64,000 nucleotides of DNA from Linum tenue (lineage: Eukaryota > Streptophyta > Magnoliopsida > Malpighiales > Linaceae): the NCBI GenBank assembly GCA_946122785.1, contig CAMGYJ010000005.1:66290200-66354199 (forward strand). The letters run 5' to 3'. This document shows positions 55,211-64,000 of this stretch, in pieces. The position numbers were made by a program, and so were the translations under genes. The notes beneath the pieces are model-generated. The model was not told the origin of the DNA and ran no database searches. It worked only from the letters and a program-made list of their open reading frames with translations. Position 1 is the stretch's first letter, and each line of letters opens with the position of its first letter.

Positions 55211-56369
55211 TTTTATTCATCAAATAAAGATCATAAAGAACTTTTAGGATCTATTACACCACTCAACTGAAACAATCTAAATGAGAATGAGAATGAGCTT
55301 TATAAACACACTTTCATATTTTCCTAATTCTATTGTGGTACTTCTCATACTTGGACACTACTTCTAACAATCCTCCACCTAATCAATAAGAATTGAGAAT
55401 ATATAGTCAAATAAGTAATGCTTACCTAAATGTATCTTTTTTATCTGAATCTTTACTTAGTGCAAGTCATTCATAATTTGGATCAAATCAGTGAGGAGCT
55501 CAATCTACATATTTCATATATTCTACAATTTGGTATCTAAAATTTTGATTTCTAACCGGAAAAATCATTGGAAAATATCATTTTGGTACCTAATTTTTTT
55601 TATTGTGATATTTTAGTACCAAAACTTTTCAAATTATACATATCGTTTCAATTTTTAGATGCCATTTTGATCGATGATCCAATCCACCAATCAATTTTAT
55701 CCAATCCATGAATCAATTAATTCATTTGATCCATAAATCCACCAATCCAAAAATCCAATCCATTTGCTACCTGTTAGGCAATTATAATAAAAAAAAAAAT
55801 GATTTTCATTCTACTATTATGCTTAGTTTTTACGGACTCGTTTTTTACGATAATGCGCTGAATAACTCTGCCTACCAAATCTCAAATCCCGACTCCGCCT
55901 GACATGACTTTCCAAATATATTTTTTTTCAACTAAAATTCTGGCTCTTTCTAAAATATAACATTTTTGTTTGACTATTGCTTTTTTGTTGGTCTAATCGA
56001 ACGTGACCTTTAGCATTTTGGACACGGAAAATATTCTAGCCATAAGAAGCTAGATGACACAATATTGAATATTGATGTATGAATTCCCTTTCTAAGCTCG
56101 CATATACAATCAATGAAGCCGGCTGGCTGGTTTGCCAATTAAGCCGAGACAAAGAGGCCCGACCTTTTTTTTTATTTCAATGAATAAAACCCCCCACACG
56201 TACAAGTCACTTGCTGTTAGTAAGACGTCAAATCCAGCCGAAACCACTTTATGTAATCTCCTTTGGCACCTTCTATTCGTTCCCGAAAAGAACCAAAGAT
56301 TCGAGTAGAACTGAGAGGCCAACATTATTTCATGCTAGTAATTTATCTCAAGTCTATACCTACACCTTG
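55211..56369. other. Region between divergent subtilases 2 and 3
   Basis: AT-rich, no gene. A short run of AATCCACCAATC/AATCCATGAATC words occurs at about 55680-55760. The last 100 bases hold the gene 3 promoter. Confidence 0.4.
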
Positions 56370-56376
56370 TATAAAT
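56370..56376 (+). promoter_or_regulatory. TATA box of subtilase gene 3
   Basis: TATAAAT, 76 bases before the chosen ATG at 56446, the same distance as in gene 2. Confidence 0.6.
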
Positions 56377-56445
56377 GGGACGAAAGAGTTGCTCAATAGG
56401 CATCCATCCTTTCACCAAGCATTTCCGCCGTCAAAAGAACCAACC

Positions 56446-58785
56446 ATGCACTCCACTTCTCTTTCACTGTTTCACCTCTCCTCCCTTCTACTTCTCTTAT
56501 TCACTTTCCATGCAACTTCAGCACCAGTAACCGACGACTTCTCCACCTACATTGTCCACCTAGACCCATCCTCACGTCCAAAACACTTCACCACCCATCA
56601 ACAATGGCACTCCTCGATCCTTTCCGACGTAAAATCCTCGACTAGCTCCACTCACCATCACTTCTCGTCCCTCGAAAACTCCTTCTTGTACTCCTACCAA
56701 AACGCCCTCCACGGATTCAGCGCTGTTCTATCACAACAAGAACTCCAAACCATAGAAAACCTCCCGGGCTTTCTTTCATCCTACAAAGACAAACTCGTCA
56801 CGATGGACACCACCTATACTCCCGAGTTCATGTCCCTCAACCCATCAACTGGCCTATGGCCAGCCTCAAAATTCGGCGAAGACGTGATCATTGGTGTAAT
56901 CGACACCGGAATCTGGCCCGAAAGTCCAAGCTTCAGCGACCACGGAATGACTTACAACTCCAAGCTCCCATCCAAGTGGAAAGGAACATGCCAGGAGGGA
57001 CAAGACTTCAACTCTTCCCTATGCAACTCCAAGCTTATTGGGGCTAGATACTTCAACAAAGGGGTCAAAGCTGCCAACCCGAATGTAACCCTGTCGATGA
57101 ACTCGGCTCGAGACACCCAGGGACACGGGACCCACACTTCCTCCACCGCAGCAGGGAACTACGTCGAACGTGCATCCTTCTTTGGCTATGCTGATGGTGT
57201 GGCTCGAGGCATGGCGCCTCGAGCCAGGGTGGCCATGTACAAGGTGATATGGGACGAGGGACGCTACGCCTCGGACGTACTCGCAGGAATGGACCAGGCC
57301 GTCGCCGATGGAGTCGACATCATCTCCATCTCCATGGGGTTCGACGAAGTCCCGTTGTACGAGGATCCCGTCGCCATCGCGTCGTTTGGGGCGATGGAGA
57401 AGGGGATCTTGGTCTCGTCCTCTGCAGGTAATGTCGGCCTCAGGGGAGGCCCGTTGCACAACGGGATCCCCTGGGTGTTGACCGTCGCGGCTGGCAACTT
57501 TGACCGCACTTACGCCGCGAGTTTGACCTTAGGAGACAACAAGGAGAAAGAACAACACGTCATCGTGGGGAGGAGCATGTTCCCGCTGAACGCGTGGGTC
57601 AAGGACGAAACCCTAATCTACAACAAGACGCTCTCCAAATGCGACTCTCTAAAGTTACTATCTGAAGCTCCACGTGGCATCATCGTCTGTGACGACACAG
57701 GGTTTTTGGACGACCAGATGGACGTCATCGACAGCGTGACGAACCTCGCTGGCGCGATCTTTGCCTCCAAAGATCCTTCCCGTTTCGACTTGGAGTCGAT
57801 GAGCTGTCCAGGCGTGCTGATTTCCACGACGGAGTTGGATACAATCATCGACTACATCAAGAGCAGCGATAACCCTACCGCGACGATCAAATTCCAGCAG
57901 ACGGTAACAGGAAAGGAAGTAGCTCCCTCGGTAGCCGACTACACGTCTCGAGGTCCTTCTCCGAACTGCCCGGCGGTTCTGAAGCCCGACGTCATGGCTC
58001 CAGGAAGCCTCGTGTTGGCTTCCTGGATCCCGAATGGCTACACCGCCACAGTCGGTACGAATACGTTGCTGTCCAGTGAAGGGTTTCACCTGATTTCGGG
58101 CACGTCGATGGCTTGCCCCCACGCTTCTGGGGTGGCTGCGCTGCTGAGGGGCGCGCATTGGGAATGGAGCCATGCAGCTATCAGATCGGCCATGATGACG
58201 ACGGCTAACGAGCTGGACAGTTCTATGATGCCTATCAAGGACGTGGGCCGAAATTTCACGGCCGCGTCTCCCTTGGCTATGGGAGCGGGCCATGTCGTGC
58301 CGAATAAGGCCATGGACCCTGGTCTGGTCTACGATGCGGCTCCACAGGACTACGTGTCGCTACTGTGTTCGATGAACTTTACTAGGAGTCAGATTATGAC
58401 GATCACGAGATCGAAAGGCTACGATTGTTCGGAATCCTCGTCGCTCGATCTGAACTATCCGTCGTTCGTGGCGTTCTACGATAAGAATGTGACTACTGGA
58501 GTGATGTTGACGCACCGGTTTCGAAGAGTCGTGACGAATGTGGGAGGAGCAGGGGCTAGGTACGAAGTGAAGGTGGTTGCGCCGGAGGGAGTGAAAGTGG
58601 CGGTGTGGCCGAAGAGCTTGGCGTTCGAGAAGAAGAACGAGCAGAGAGATTACAACGTGGAGATTGTGTATCCGAGTGATGGGAAAGGCAGGGTTTTGTA
58701 TGGGTCGATTGTTTGGGTTGAGGAGAGTGGAAAGCATGCTGTGAGGAGTCCAATTGTTGTTGCCCCAACTTCTGCTGGCAAGTAA
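56446..58785 (+). CDS. Subtilisin-like serine protease (SBT), gene 3
   Basis: Intact single exon, 779 residues. The frame is open from 56263, but the ATG at 56446 gives a proper signal peptide (L-S-S-L-L-L-L-L-F, residues 11-19), lies at a normal distance from a TATA box, and aligns with genes 1 and 2. I9 prodomain starts F-S-T-Y-I-V-H-L-D at 32-40; Asp153, His227, oxyanion Asn329, Ser554 in G-T-S-M-A-C-P-H; Fn3-like tail ends P-T-S-A-G-K. Differences from the paralogues include Gln in T-Q-G-H-G-T-H and a changed loop after S-S-A-G-N. The gene points away from gene 2, unlike a simple tandem copy. Expected role: secreted serine endopeptidase; substrate unknown. Confidence 0.95.
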   Translation: MHSTSLSLFHLSSLLLLLFTFHATSAPVTDDFSTYIVHLDPSSRPKHFTTHQQWHSSILSDVKSSTSSTHHHFSSLENSFLYSYQNALHGFSAVLSQQELQTIENLPGFLSSYKDKLVTMDTTYTPEFMSLNPSTGLWPASKFGEDVIIGVIDTGIWPESPSFSDHGMTYNSKLPSKWKGTCQEGQDFNSSLCNSKLIGARYFNKGVKAANPNVTLSMNSARDTQGHGTHTSSTAAGNYVERASFFGYADGVARGMAPRARVAMYKVIWDEGRYASDVLAGMDQAVADGVDIISISMGFDEVPLYEDPVAIASFGAMEKGILVSSSAGNVGLRGGPLHNGIPWVLTVAAGNFDRTYAASLTLGDNKEKEQHVIVGRSMFPLNAWVKDETLIYNKTLSKCDSLKLLSEAPRGIIVCDDTGFLDDQMDVIDSVTNLAGAIFASKDPSRFDLESMSCPGVLISTTELDTIIDYIKSSDNPTATIKFQQTVTGKEVAPSVADYTSRGPSPNCPAVLKPDVMAPGSLVLASWIPNGYTATVGTNTLLSSEGFHLISGTSMACPHASGVAALLRGAHWEWSHAAIRSAMMTTANELDSSMMPIKDVGRNFTAASPLAMGAGHVVPNKAMDPGLVYDAAPQDYVSLLCSMNFTRSQIMTITRSKGYDCSESSSLDLNYPSFVAFYDKNVTTGVMLTHRFRRVVTNVGGAGARYEVKVVAPEGVKVAVWPKSLAFEKKNEQRDYNVEIVYPSDGKGRVLYGSIVWVEESGKHAVRSPIVVAPTSAGK

Positions 58786-58992
58786 TTAAGCCTTCTGGTT
58801 GCATGTCTGTTGTACCCAAAAGGCATAAAAGAAAATGGAGGCTGCTGCTGTCAGCGTCTCATGGTAAATAATTAAAAATAATTCAGGTTGATTAATGGTG
58901 GTGTTCGAAAATGAGATGGTGGCTGGGCAAGTCATTTTCAGCTGCGCCCACTCTGAATCCCATTTCTGTTTCTGGTTCGATTTTAAGTGGAA

Positions 58993-60056
58993 CTAGCTTT
59001 TTGGCCCGCGCTTTGCCGCGGTAAGAAATTAATTATATACTTTTTAATATTTAATAATCTTATTTGAAATCAATTAATTTAGAAAAATCGGGTAAGATAT
59101 ATTCATAAACTTTACTTAATGTATGAATCACTTCGCCATAAGTTTGTTCAAGTGATGCATAAAAATTGCTATCACTCCATAAGTTATACATTATTTGTTT
59201 GTTATTTACATAATTATTAGGGAACATTGTGATGTAAATCTTTCGTAATGTGTGGTCTACCAATAAAATAAAATCAAGTTATCAAAAGTATTACATTTGA
59301 TCAAACTGTTATGTAAAAATTAATTAAAATTGCAAAATCATTTTATAATATAAAGTGATGACATGGTGAACGTTTTAGTCAATAGTGAAGGAACTATAAC
59401 TAATATGAAAAACTTACGTTCAATTGATACATAATAACAAATAATCCCTTACGTTGTCTTCAATTGATAATTAAGAAGTAATTATCTCATTGTAAGGTTT
59501 ATATAATGTATTTGTAATGTACGTAACTATGATAGAAAATTGTTATGTAAATCATTATGTGTGGTCTAATAATAAAATCAAACGGAAAGTATCACATTCG
59601 GTTAGAATTTTATGTTATAAATAGCTAACCTTAGAAAAGTTAAAACAACACGTTTGTTTTCAATTGATAATTAAAAAATAACCACCCCACTATATGGTTT
59701 ACATAATGTATTTGTAATGTACGAAACTCTTATAAAACATTGTTACGTAAATCCTTATGTATGGTATAGTAGTTCTAATACAACATAACAATGAGCTTAT
59801 GGTGAAAATGAAAATAGGGGATAAAAACCCTACTTGAACAGTGCCGCTGGAGCAATTTGCTTATACAGCGTAAATCCTTATGTATGGTATAGTAGTTCTA
59901 ATACAACATAACAATGAGCTTATGGTGAAAATGAAAATAGGGGATAAAAACCCTACTTGAACAGTGCCGCTGGAGCAATTTGCTTATACAGCCCGGTTTT
60001 TTCGTAAGCAACAGTGATTGTTGCTTGGGCTTTTAATAATTAGATTAATGATTAGA
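58993..60056 (-). mobile_element. Small non-autonomous Helitron
   Basis: On the minus strand it starts TCTAATTATTAAAAGCCC (at 60044, or at 60056 if the preceding TCTAATCATTAA is included). It ends with hairpin CCGCGGCAAAGCGCGG, then GCCAAAAAGCTAG, and T follows. About 1.05 kb, no ORF. The interior contains TGTGGTCTA(C/A)(C/T)AATAAAAT units shared, inverted, with 17.1-17.4 kb. Confidence 0.8.
59746..59991. repeat. 123-bp tandem duplication in the small Helitron
   Basis: CGTAAATCCTTATGTATGG through GCAATTTGCTTATACAG occurs at 59746-59868 and 59869-59991 with no difference seen. Confidence 0.92.
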
Positions 60057-62418
60057 TTCATTAAACGTAATATGGACATTCATTACAAATAATGACCTTC
60101 AGCGACGTATATATGCGACGGTACTTTGTTCGTCGCTAAGTTTAGTTTACTGCGACGGATTATCTACTATGGTCGTCGATTATCGTTTTTACCACACAAT
60201 GTTAAATACTAACTTCGACGCTGTTTTACCTTTTGGCGAAAGGCGACGAAATATTTCGTAGCATTCTCTTCTTATTATATTGTAAACATGTTATGCATAA
60301 TTGGACCCCTGGCATTTCCTGTCAGCTATCATTGTTTAGTTGGACACATCTATGCATGTTTACATGAGATCAATGTTTGATTCTTAGATCATTGATATTA
60401 TTGCCCGTCGATTATGGCTCGTAGAGACCCACACTTAATTATGTGCTATCGTAACTTCATTGTTCTTCATTTACTAGGTGATTTCATGAAGCGAAAGCGC
60501 ACATTAGCTAGTCAAATCTCTATTGCAAGAGTCACATGCACCAATAGAGAGTGGACTTAGAGGAAGGAATAGAGCATCATAATAGATGATGCATATAAGC
60601 GTCTCATTGTTAACTTAGTAATTAAACATGATCATCTAGAGAATACTACCTAAACAATCATGTTAATTGCTTTCTTGTCTTGCATTTCATTTGTTTCATT
60701 CTTGCATTGGTAGTGTAGAACCCGAATGCGATAAGTGGCCCCCAATGCGATATGAGTGAACACCAAGACGATGGCGATGAGGGCCCCGAAGTGATTGAAG
60801 CAACTGGCCAACATCGGTTACAAGGGCAGTTACACACTTACACCTAATGATTATAAATAGCAGAAACAAAAACTAGGAAAAGGGTTCCACAACCGAACAC
60901 TTGATCTTTAATTAAATACTAAATGACCAACATACTTCATCTTTAATAGTTAAGTAATTAGTTCAAATTTTAAGCAAAAATTAAACCAAAAAGAGAAAAT
61001 CTGCAAAAATATGGTCCTGGCAGAGATTGAACTTGAGTACCTGGAAGATACTAAAAGCTGCTTTCCGCTGGACTAGAGCTAGGAAAATTTTAACAGTTTT
61101 GCGAGGAACAGTAATTGTATAATATCTAATTTCTTCAGAATTTTCAAAATTCTCGATATTTTTACACGCCATCTTCAGAATTCTCGGGGGGGCCGGGCCC
61201 CCCTATGAACAAGGTAGCTCCGCCCTGACGACCGCCACCTTATCTCTCCCCTATTTGGTTGATGGAGGAAAGACAATTTATGGAGGAGGCTTTGGCAGGG
61301 TACACAAACAAATGGTCTTGAATTGATTTTGTCCGTTCTCCCCTAAATCGATGTTTGGAGATGAGATTTTATAGGTAAATAAAAAATAATTTTGAGGAGT
61401 TCGGCCAAATTTTGATGAAATCTGTATTTAGACAAAAGGTTTTGGCTGAAGATGGTATAGATCCACCATCAAGCAATGTTATGGGAGATATAAGTGTTCT
61501 AGCCTCTGGTGACCTGAACGCCCAGGCATGGCCAAGAAACTTGTTGCCCTTTGTAGAAAGTCAACCACCCTTTCAACATGGCGATTACGGAAAAAATATA
61601 ACAATACATTATAGGATGCTAATTGAGGAGTTTTGAAATAATGCTGAAAAGCTTATGCGCGAAAAGAATAAGTGACGTAGTCACGGGCATTTATTCCTCT
61701 AGGTCCTAACAATAGTAAATAACTCGTGTTTGTATAATTGTAGCGTATCGATGGTCCGACTAGAAAAGCCTCCTACTGAAGGCTAAACTGGTAGGCGGTT
61801 TTTCGCGGTATGAAGCAGTTGAACCAAGGTAAAACCACGATAAATATCCCACAGCTGACTTATCCGGTACAACTTCGGATACGTTTATTTTATTTTATTT
61901 TATCATCTCGTAAACAACGCAACAATTAGGAAAAAAATAATATACTAGAAGCCTCAATCATCCACGGAAAAAATTTGAAGTGATAAGCAAATTGACATCA
62001 CTGGAAAAAAAAAAATTCAACATAACATAATCTGCATGAAGTACATCCAAAGTACGTAGTATGAACAGTGAAGTACAGAAATTTATGGAAGATGACATCA
62101 CAATTTACATGTCGTAGCTTATCTGCAATGTATTAAGCAATATTTATGAATAAAATGAAGCAATATATATAAATTTAGAACAAGCGTCATAAAAGTAACT
62201 AGGCCCATAAAGAAAGCCCGAGAGAAACTCAAATCGAAAATGAGTCCAATACAGAAACACCAAACCCGACAGTAATTCTCTTCTCACAGGTGATTAGCTA
62301 TCCAAATTAGTATACTCTGTCCAATAGGATTGCAAATTTGCAAATGTTTTATCCTCTTAGTCATCCAAATGCGAACACACGTACCTCGAGGAAAAAAAAA
62401 CACAAACTCCCCGAGAAT
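60057..62418. other. Intergenic, degraded repeats
   Basis: No supported gene. At 60098-60260 GCGACG/CGTCGC words resemble subterminal repeats of another CACTA family. At 61180-61225 a GC-rich CGGGGGGGCCGGGCCCCCC palindrome is followed by GTAGCTCCGCCC, a common plant transposon end motif. 61740-61885 is a diverged relative of the 6.8-kb block. A 74-codon frame at 61412 is not recognised. Confidence 0.4.
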
Positions 62419-63269
62419 GGATCAGGTCAGTAACCTTATGGTGAGTAACTATGAGTAACCCGCCCACATCCGCATGACATCAGCATCCTCTCTCTCCTGG
62501 AAAGCCTTTAATTTTCCCCTCCTTAATCTTTGACGGACGATTTCTCACTCGTTTTAAGTCGAAATTTAATTTTTTTGCACAGTTAGATCAGATTAATTGT
62601 GCTCTTCAAAATGATATCCACATTGATATATTTTTCGAACAAAAAAAAATTGAGCCATTTTATACCAGTCTATACCATATGGTATTGACTGGTATTGAAA
62701 TAAGAGCATATCAATGGTTTGAAAAGCGTACCATGGTTGTATGACACAAACCAAAACTGTAGGATGGTTGAATACATGATAGTAGAATTATATTAATTGT
62801 CATTTACGACTTTTAACATTGTATACCATAAGATACCACCCCCGTACTAGGGTGGTATTGTATGGTATTGTGTGGTATTTTTTTGTCTTGTAGTTTGTTC
62901 ACCCAGAAATTTGTAGATCCACTAGATCATGATGAACTCGTCCCTGCTGTGCAAACATTTTCAAAAACGAAGTAAAAACGAAGAAGATACCATATGGTAT
63001 GCAGTTGGTACCGAGAGGCCAGAATTTTGTTTTCCTCAAAAAATATTGAAAATTGATCTCATTTTGTATAGCACGATGAACTCGTTCCATCTGTGCAAAA
63101 AAAATTAAAATCCGAGTTGAAACGAATAAGATATGAGTCAATTAAGAAAGCTTGTGAAAATAAAAATGACATTTACTTCTCCATCCTTAGATCTGGATTT
63201 TCTAAATGAAGGGTCCAGATTTGGTTATTGATGGGTGCATAACCATGGGTTATGCACCCTAACTTGAGC
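62419..63269. mobile_element. TACCAC-rich DNA element, copy 2
   Basis: Same order of sequence as 5324-6349, with one copy of the 163-bp unit. It starts near CAGGTCAGTAACC and ends near GGGTTATGCACCCTAACTTG. The hairpin TGCATAACCATGGGTTATGCA lies at the right end. No coding capacity. Confidence 0.65.
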
Positions 63270-63397
63270 CCCCAACCCCAAAAACCACGATAAAATAAAA
63301 GCGATCTTCTTAAATAATAAATCGGATCACGGTCTGATGGAGTACGTTTGGCGGCCCATGAAATTATCGCTCCGGCCCAAGTGGCAGCTCCGAGTTC

Positions 63398-63407
63398 TAT
63401 ATAAATA
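63398..63407 (+). promoter_or_regulatory. Possible TATA box of a gene entering at the right edge
   Basis: TATATAAATA is followed by GAGAGAGAGG and, 70 bases on, an ATG at 63477 in a GC-rich stretch. A plant core promoter is a reasonable reading. Confidence 0.45.
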
Positions 63408-63476
63408 AGGACGAGAGAGAGGGGGCACCCTTAAATCCTACTGTTTACTTTACGGTGAGGGGTAAAGATTAAAGTA

Positions 63477-63698
63477 ATGGAAATCGGTGTGTTTTACTGG
63501 ATCTTCAAGTGTCCCTCACTTCCCGCCCACCGCTCAGTTCCCGCCCACCGCGACCGCGAGCGTCCGGAGTTTGCTGAATCTTTCCCCCGTCCGACTGTTG
63601 CCCATCGTCGCAGTATCGGCTTGGCGCTCATCCCGCGCGCCCAGAGTCATTCCGTCGCCGACAATCGCACCGGAATCTGGAGTTCACGCCGATCAAGT
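63477..63698 (+). other. Possible first exon of an unidentified gene
   Basis: GC-rich stretch ending at GATCAA/GTGAGTT, a good splice donor at 63699, followed by T-rich intron-like DNA to the window end. The ATG at 63477 opens a frame rich in Arg, Pro and Ser that I do not recognise. It could equally be a non-coding 5' UTR exon. CCCGCCCACCGC is tandemly repeated near 63523-63551. Confidence 0.4.
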
Positions 63699-64000
63699 GA
63701 GTTAATCTCGCCTTCGCCAACGTATTTTGTTTTTTGTTCGTCCTGCTTTCTGTTCGTCGAATGGGAAATCTCCATAGTGATCTGAAGTCTGTTATGTGCC
63801 AAATCTTGAAACCAAATTGAGGGGAAATCTCGAGTGAACTGAATCCCCAGCTCTAGGTTATGTGATTTTTCTTGCTTACATCAATTTCCCCCACTGCTTG
63901 AGATTGCTTTCGATGGTATGATGCTGATTTTGATCGGGATTCAACCCTTTTCTTCTGATGCGTCTTGATATTAAGTCTCGCCGCGTCTGTTTGTTATTTC

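Noticed and set aside
56263..56445. Longer N-terminus for subtilase gene 3
   Set aside because: The upstream open frame would place the TATA box inside coding sequence and bury the signal peptide; paralogues start at the equivalent of 56446.
60098..60260. Separate CACTA element from GCGACG/CGTCGC words
   Set aside because: Only a short stretch of subterminal-like words is present; no CACTA terminus or ORF could be paired with it.
60481..61172. Small minus-strand gene ending near the GGCCGGGCCCC palindrome
   Set aside because: Short frame, no domain, in degraded repeat DNA.

Overview
The window looks like nuclear DNA of a flowering plant, most likely a dicot. Intergenic DNA is AT-rich, intact genes are single-exon subtilases of the tomato SBT3 type, and most of the sequence is nested transposable elements (Athila-like and chromovirus Ty3 LTR elements, CACTA, hAT, Mutator-like and Helitron DNA elements, MITEs). 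No tRNA, rRNA, bacterial operon or CRISPR array was seen. All calls come from reading; no alignment or search was run.

Layout. 1-3777: 3' part of an Athila-like LTR element (end of an ORF, untranslated tail, polypurine tract, 3' LTR). 4.5-8.8 kb: a hAT MITE with 8-bp target duplication, a TACCAC-rich DNA element, another MITE, a hAT transposase tail, and an unexplained array of GTCGTTTT-like motifs, set in duplicated subtilase upstream DNA. 9.3-15.9 kb: subtilase gene 1 (minus), split by a complete chromovirus with 256-bp LTRs that I read as identical. 16.5-20.1 kb: tandem AT repeats, then a plant-mobile-domain pseudogene joined tail to tail to a MULE transposase fragment. 20.8-32.2 kb: a nest, with a hAT-like element (8-bp target duplication) holding a decayed CACTA element, which holds a probable Pack-MULE with an OVATE-family gene fragment and a MITE. 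32.5-44.8 kb: a proposed 12.3-kb non-autonomous Helitron with a fold-back-like element inside. 45-50.5 kb: CCCG minisatellites, serial tandem duplications, telomere-like repeats and a second Helitron end. 50.8-58.8 kb: two intact subtilases, gene 2 (minus) and gene 3 (plus), head to head. 59-60.05 kb: a small Helitron with both ends visible. 62.4-63.3 kb: second copy of the TACCAC element. 63.4 kb: a possible promoter and first exon running off the window.

The only genes that look functional are subtilases 2 and 3, secreted serine proteases made as pre-pro-proteins. Gene 1 is their paralogue, with coding sequence unbroken apart from the retroelement. The three genes and several copies of their upstream DNA point to local duplication followed by heavy transposon traffic. 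I see no evidence for a new enzyme system; the most notable content is the structure and history of the mobile elements.
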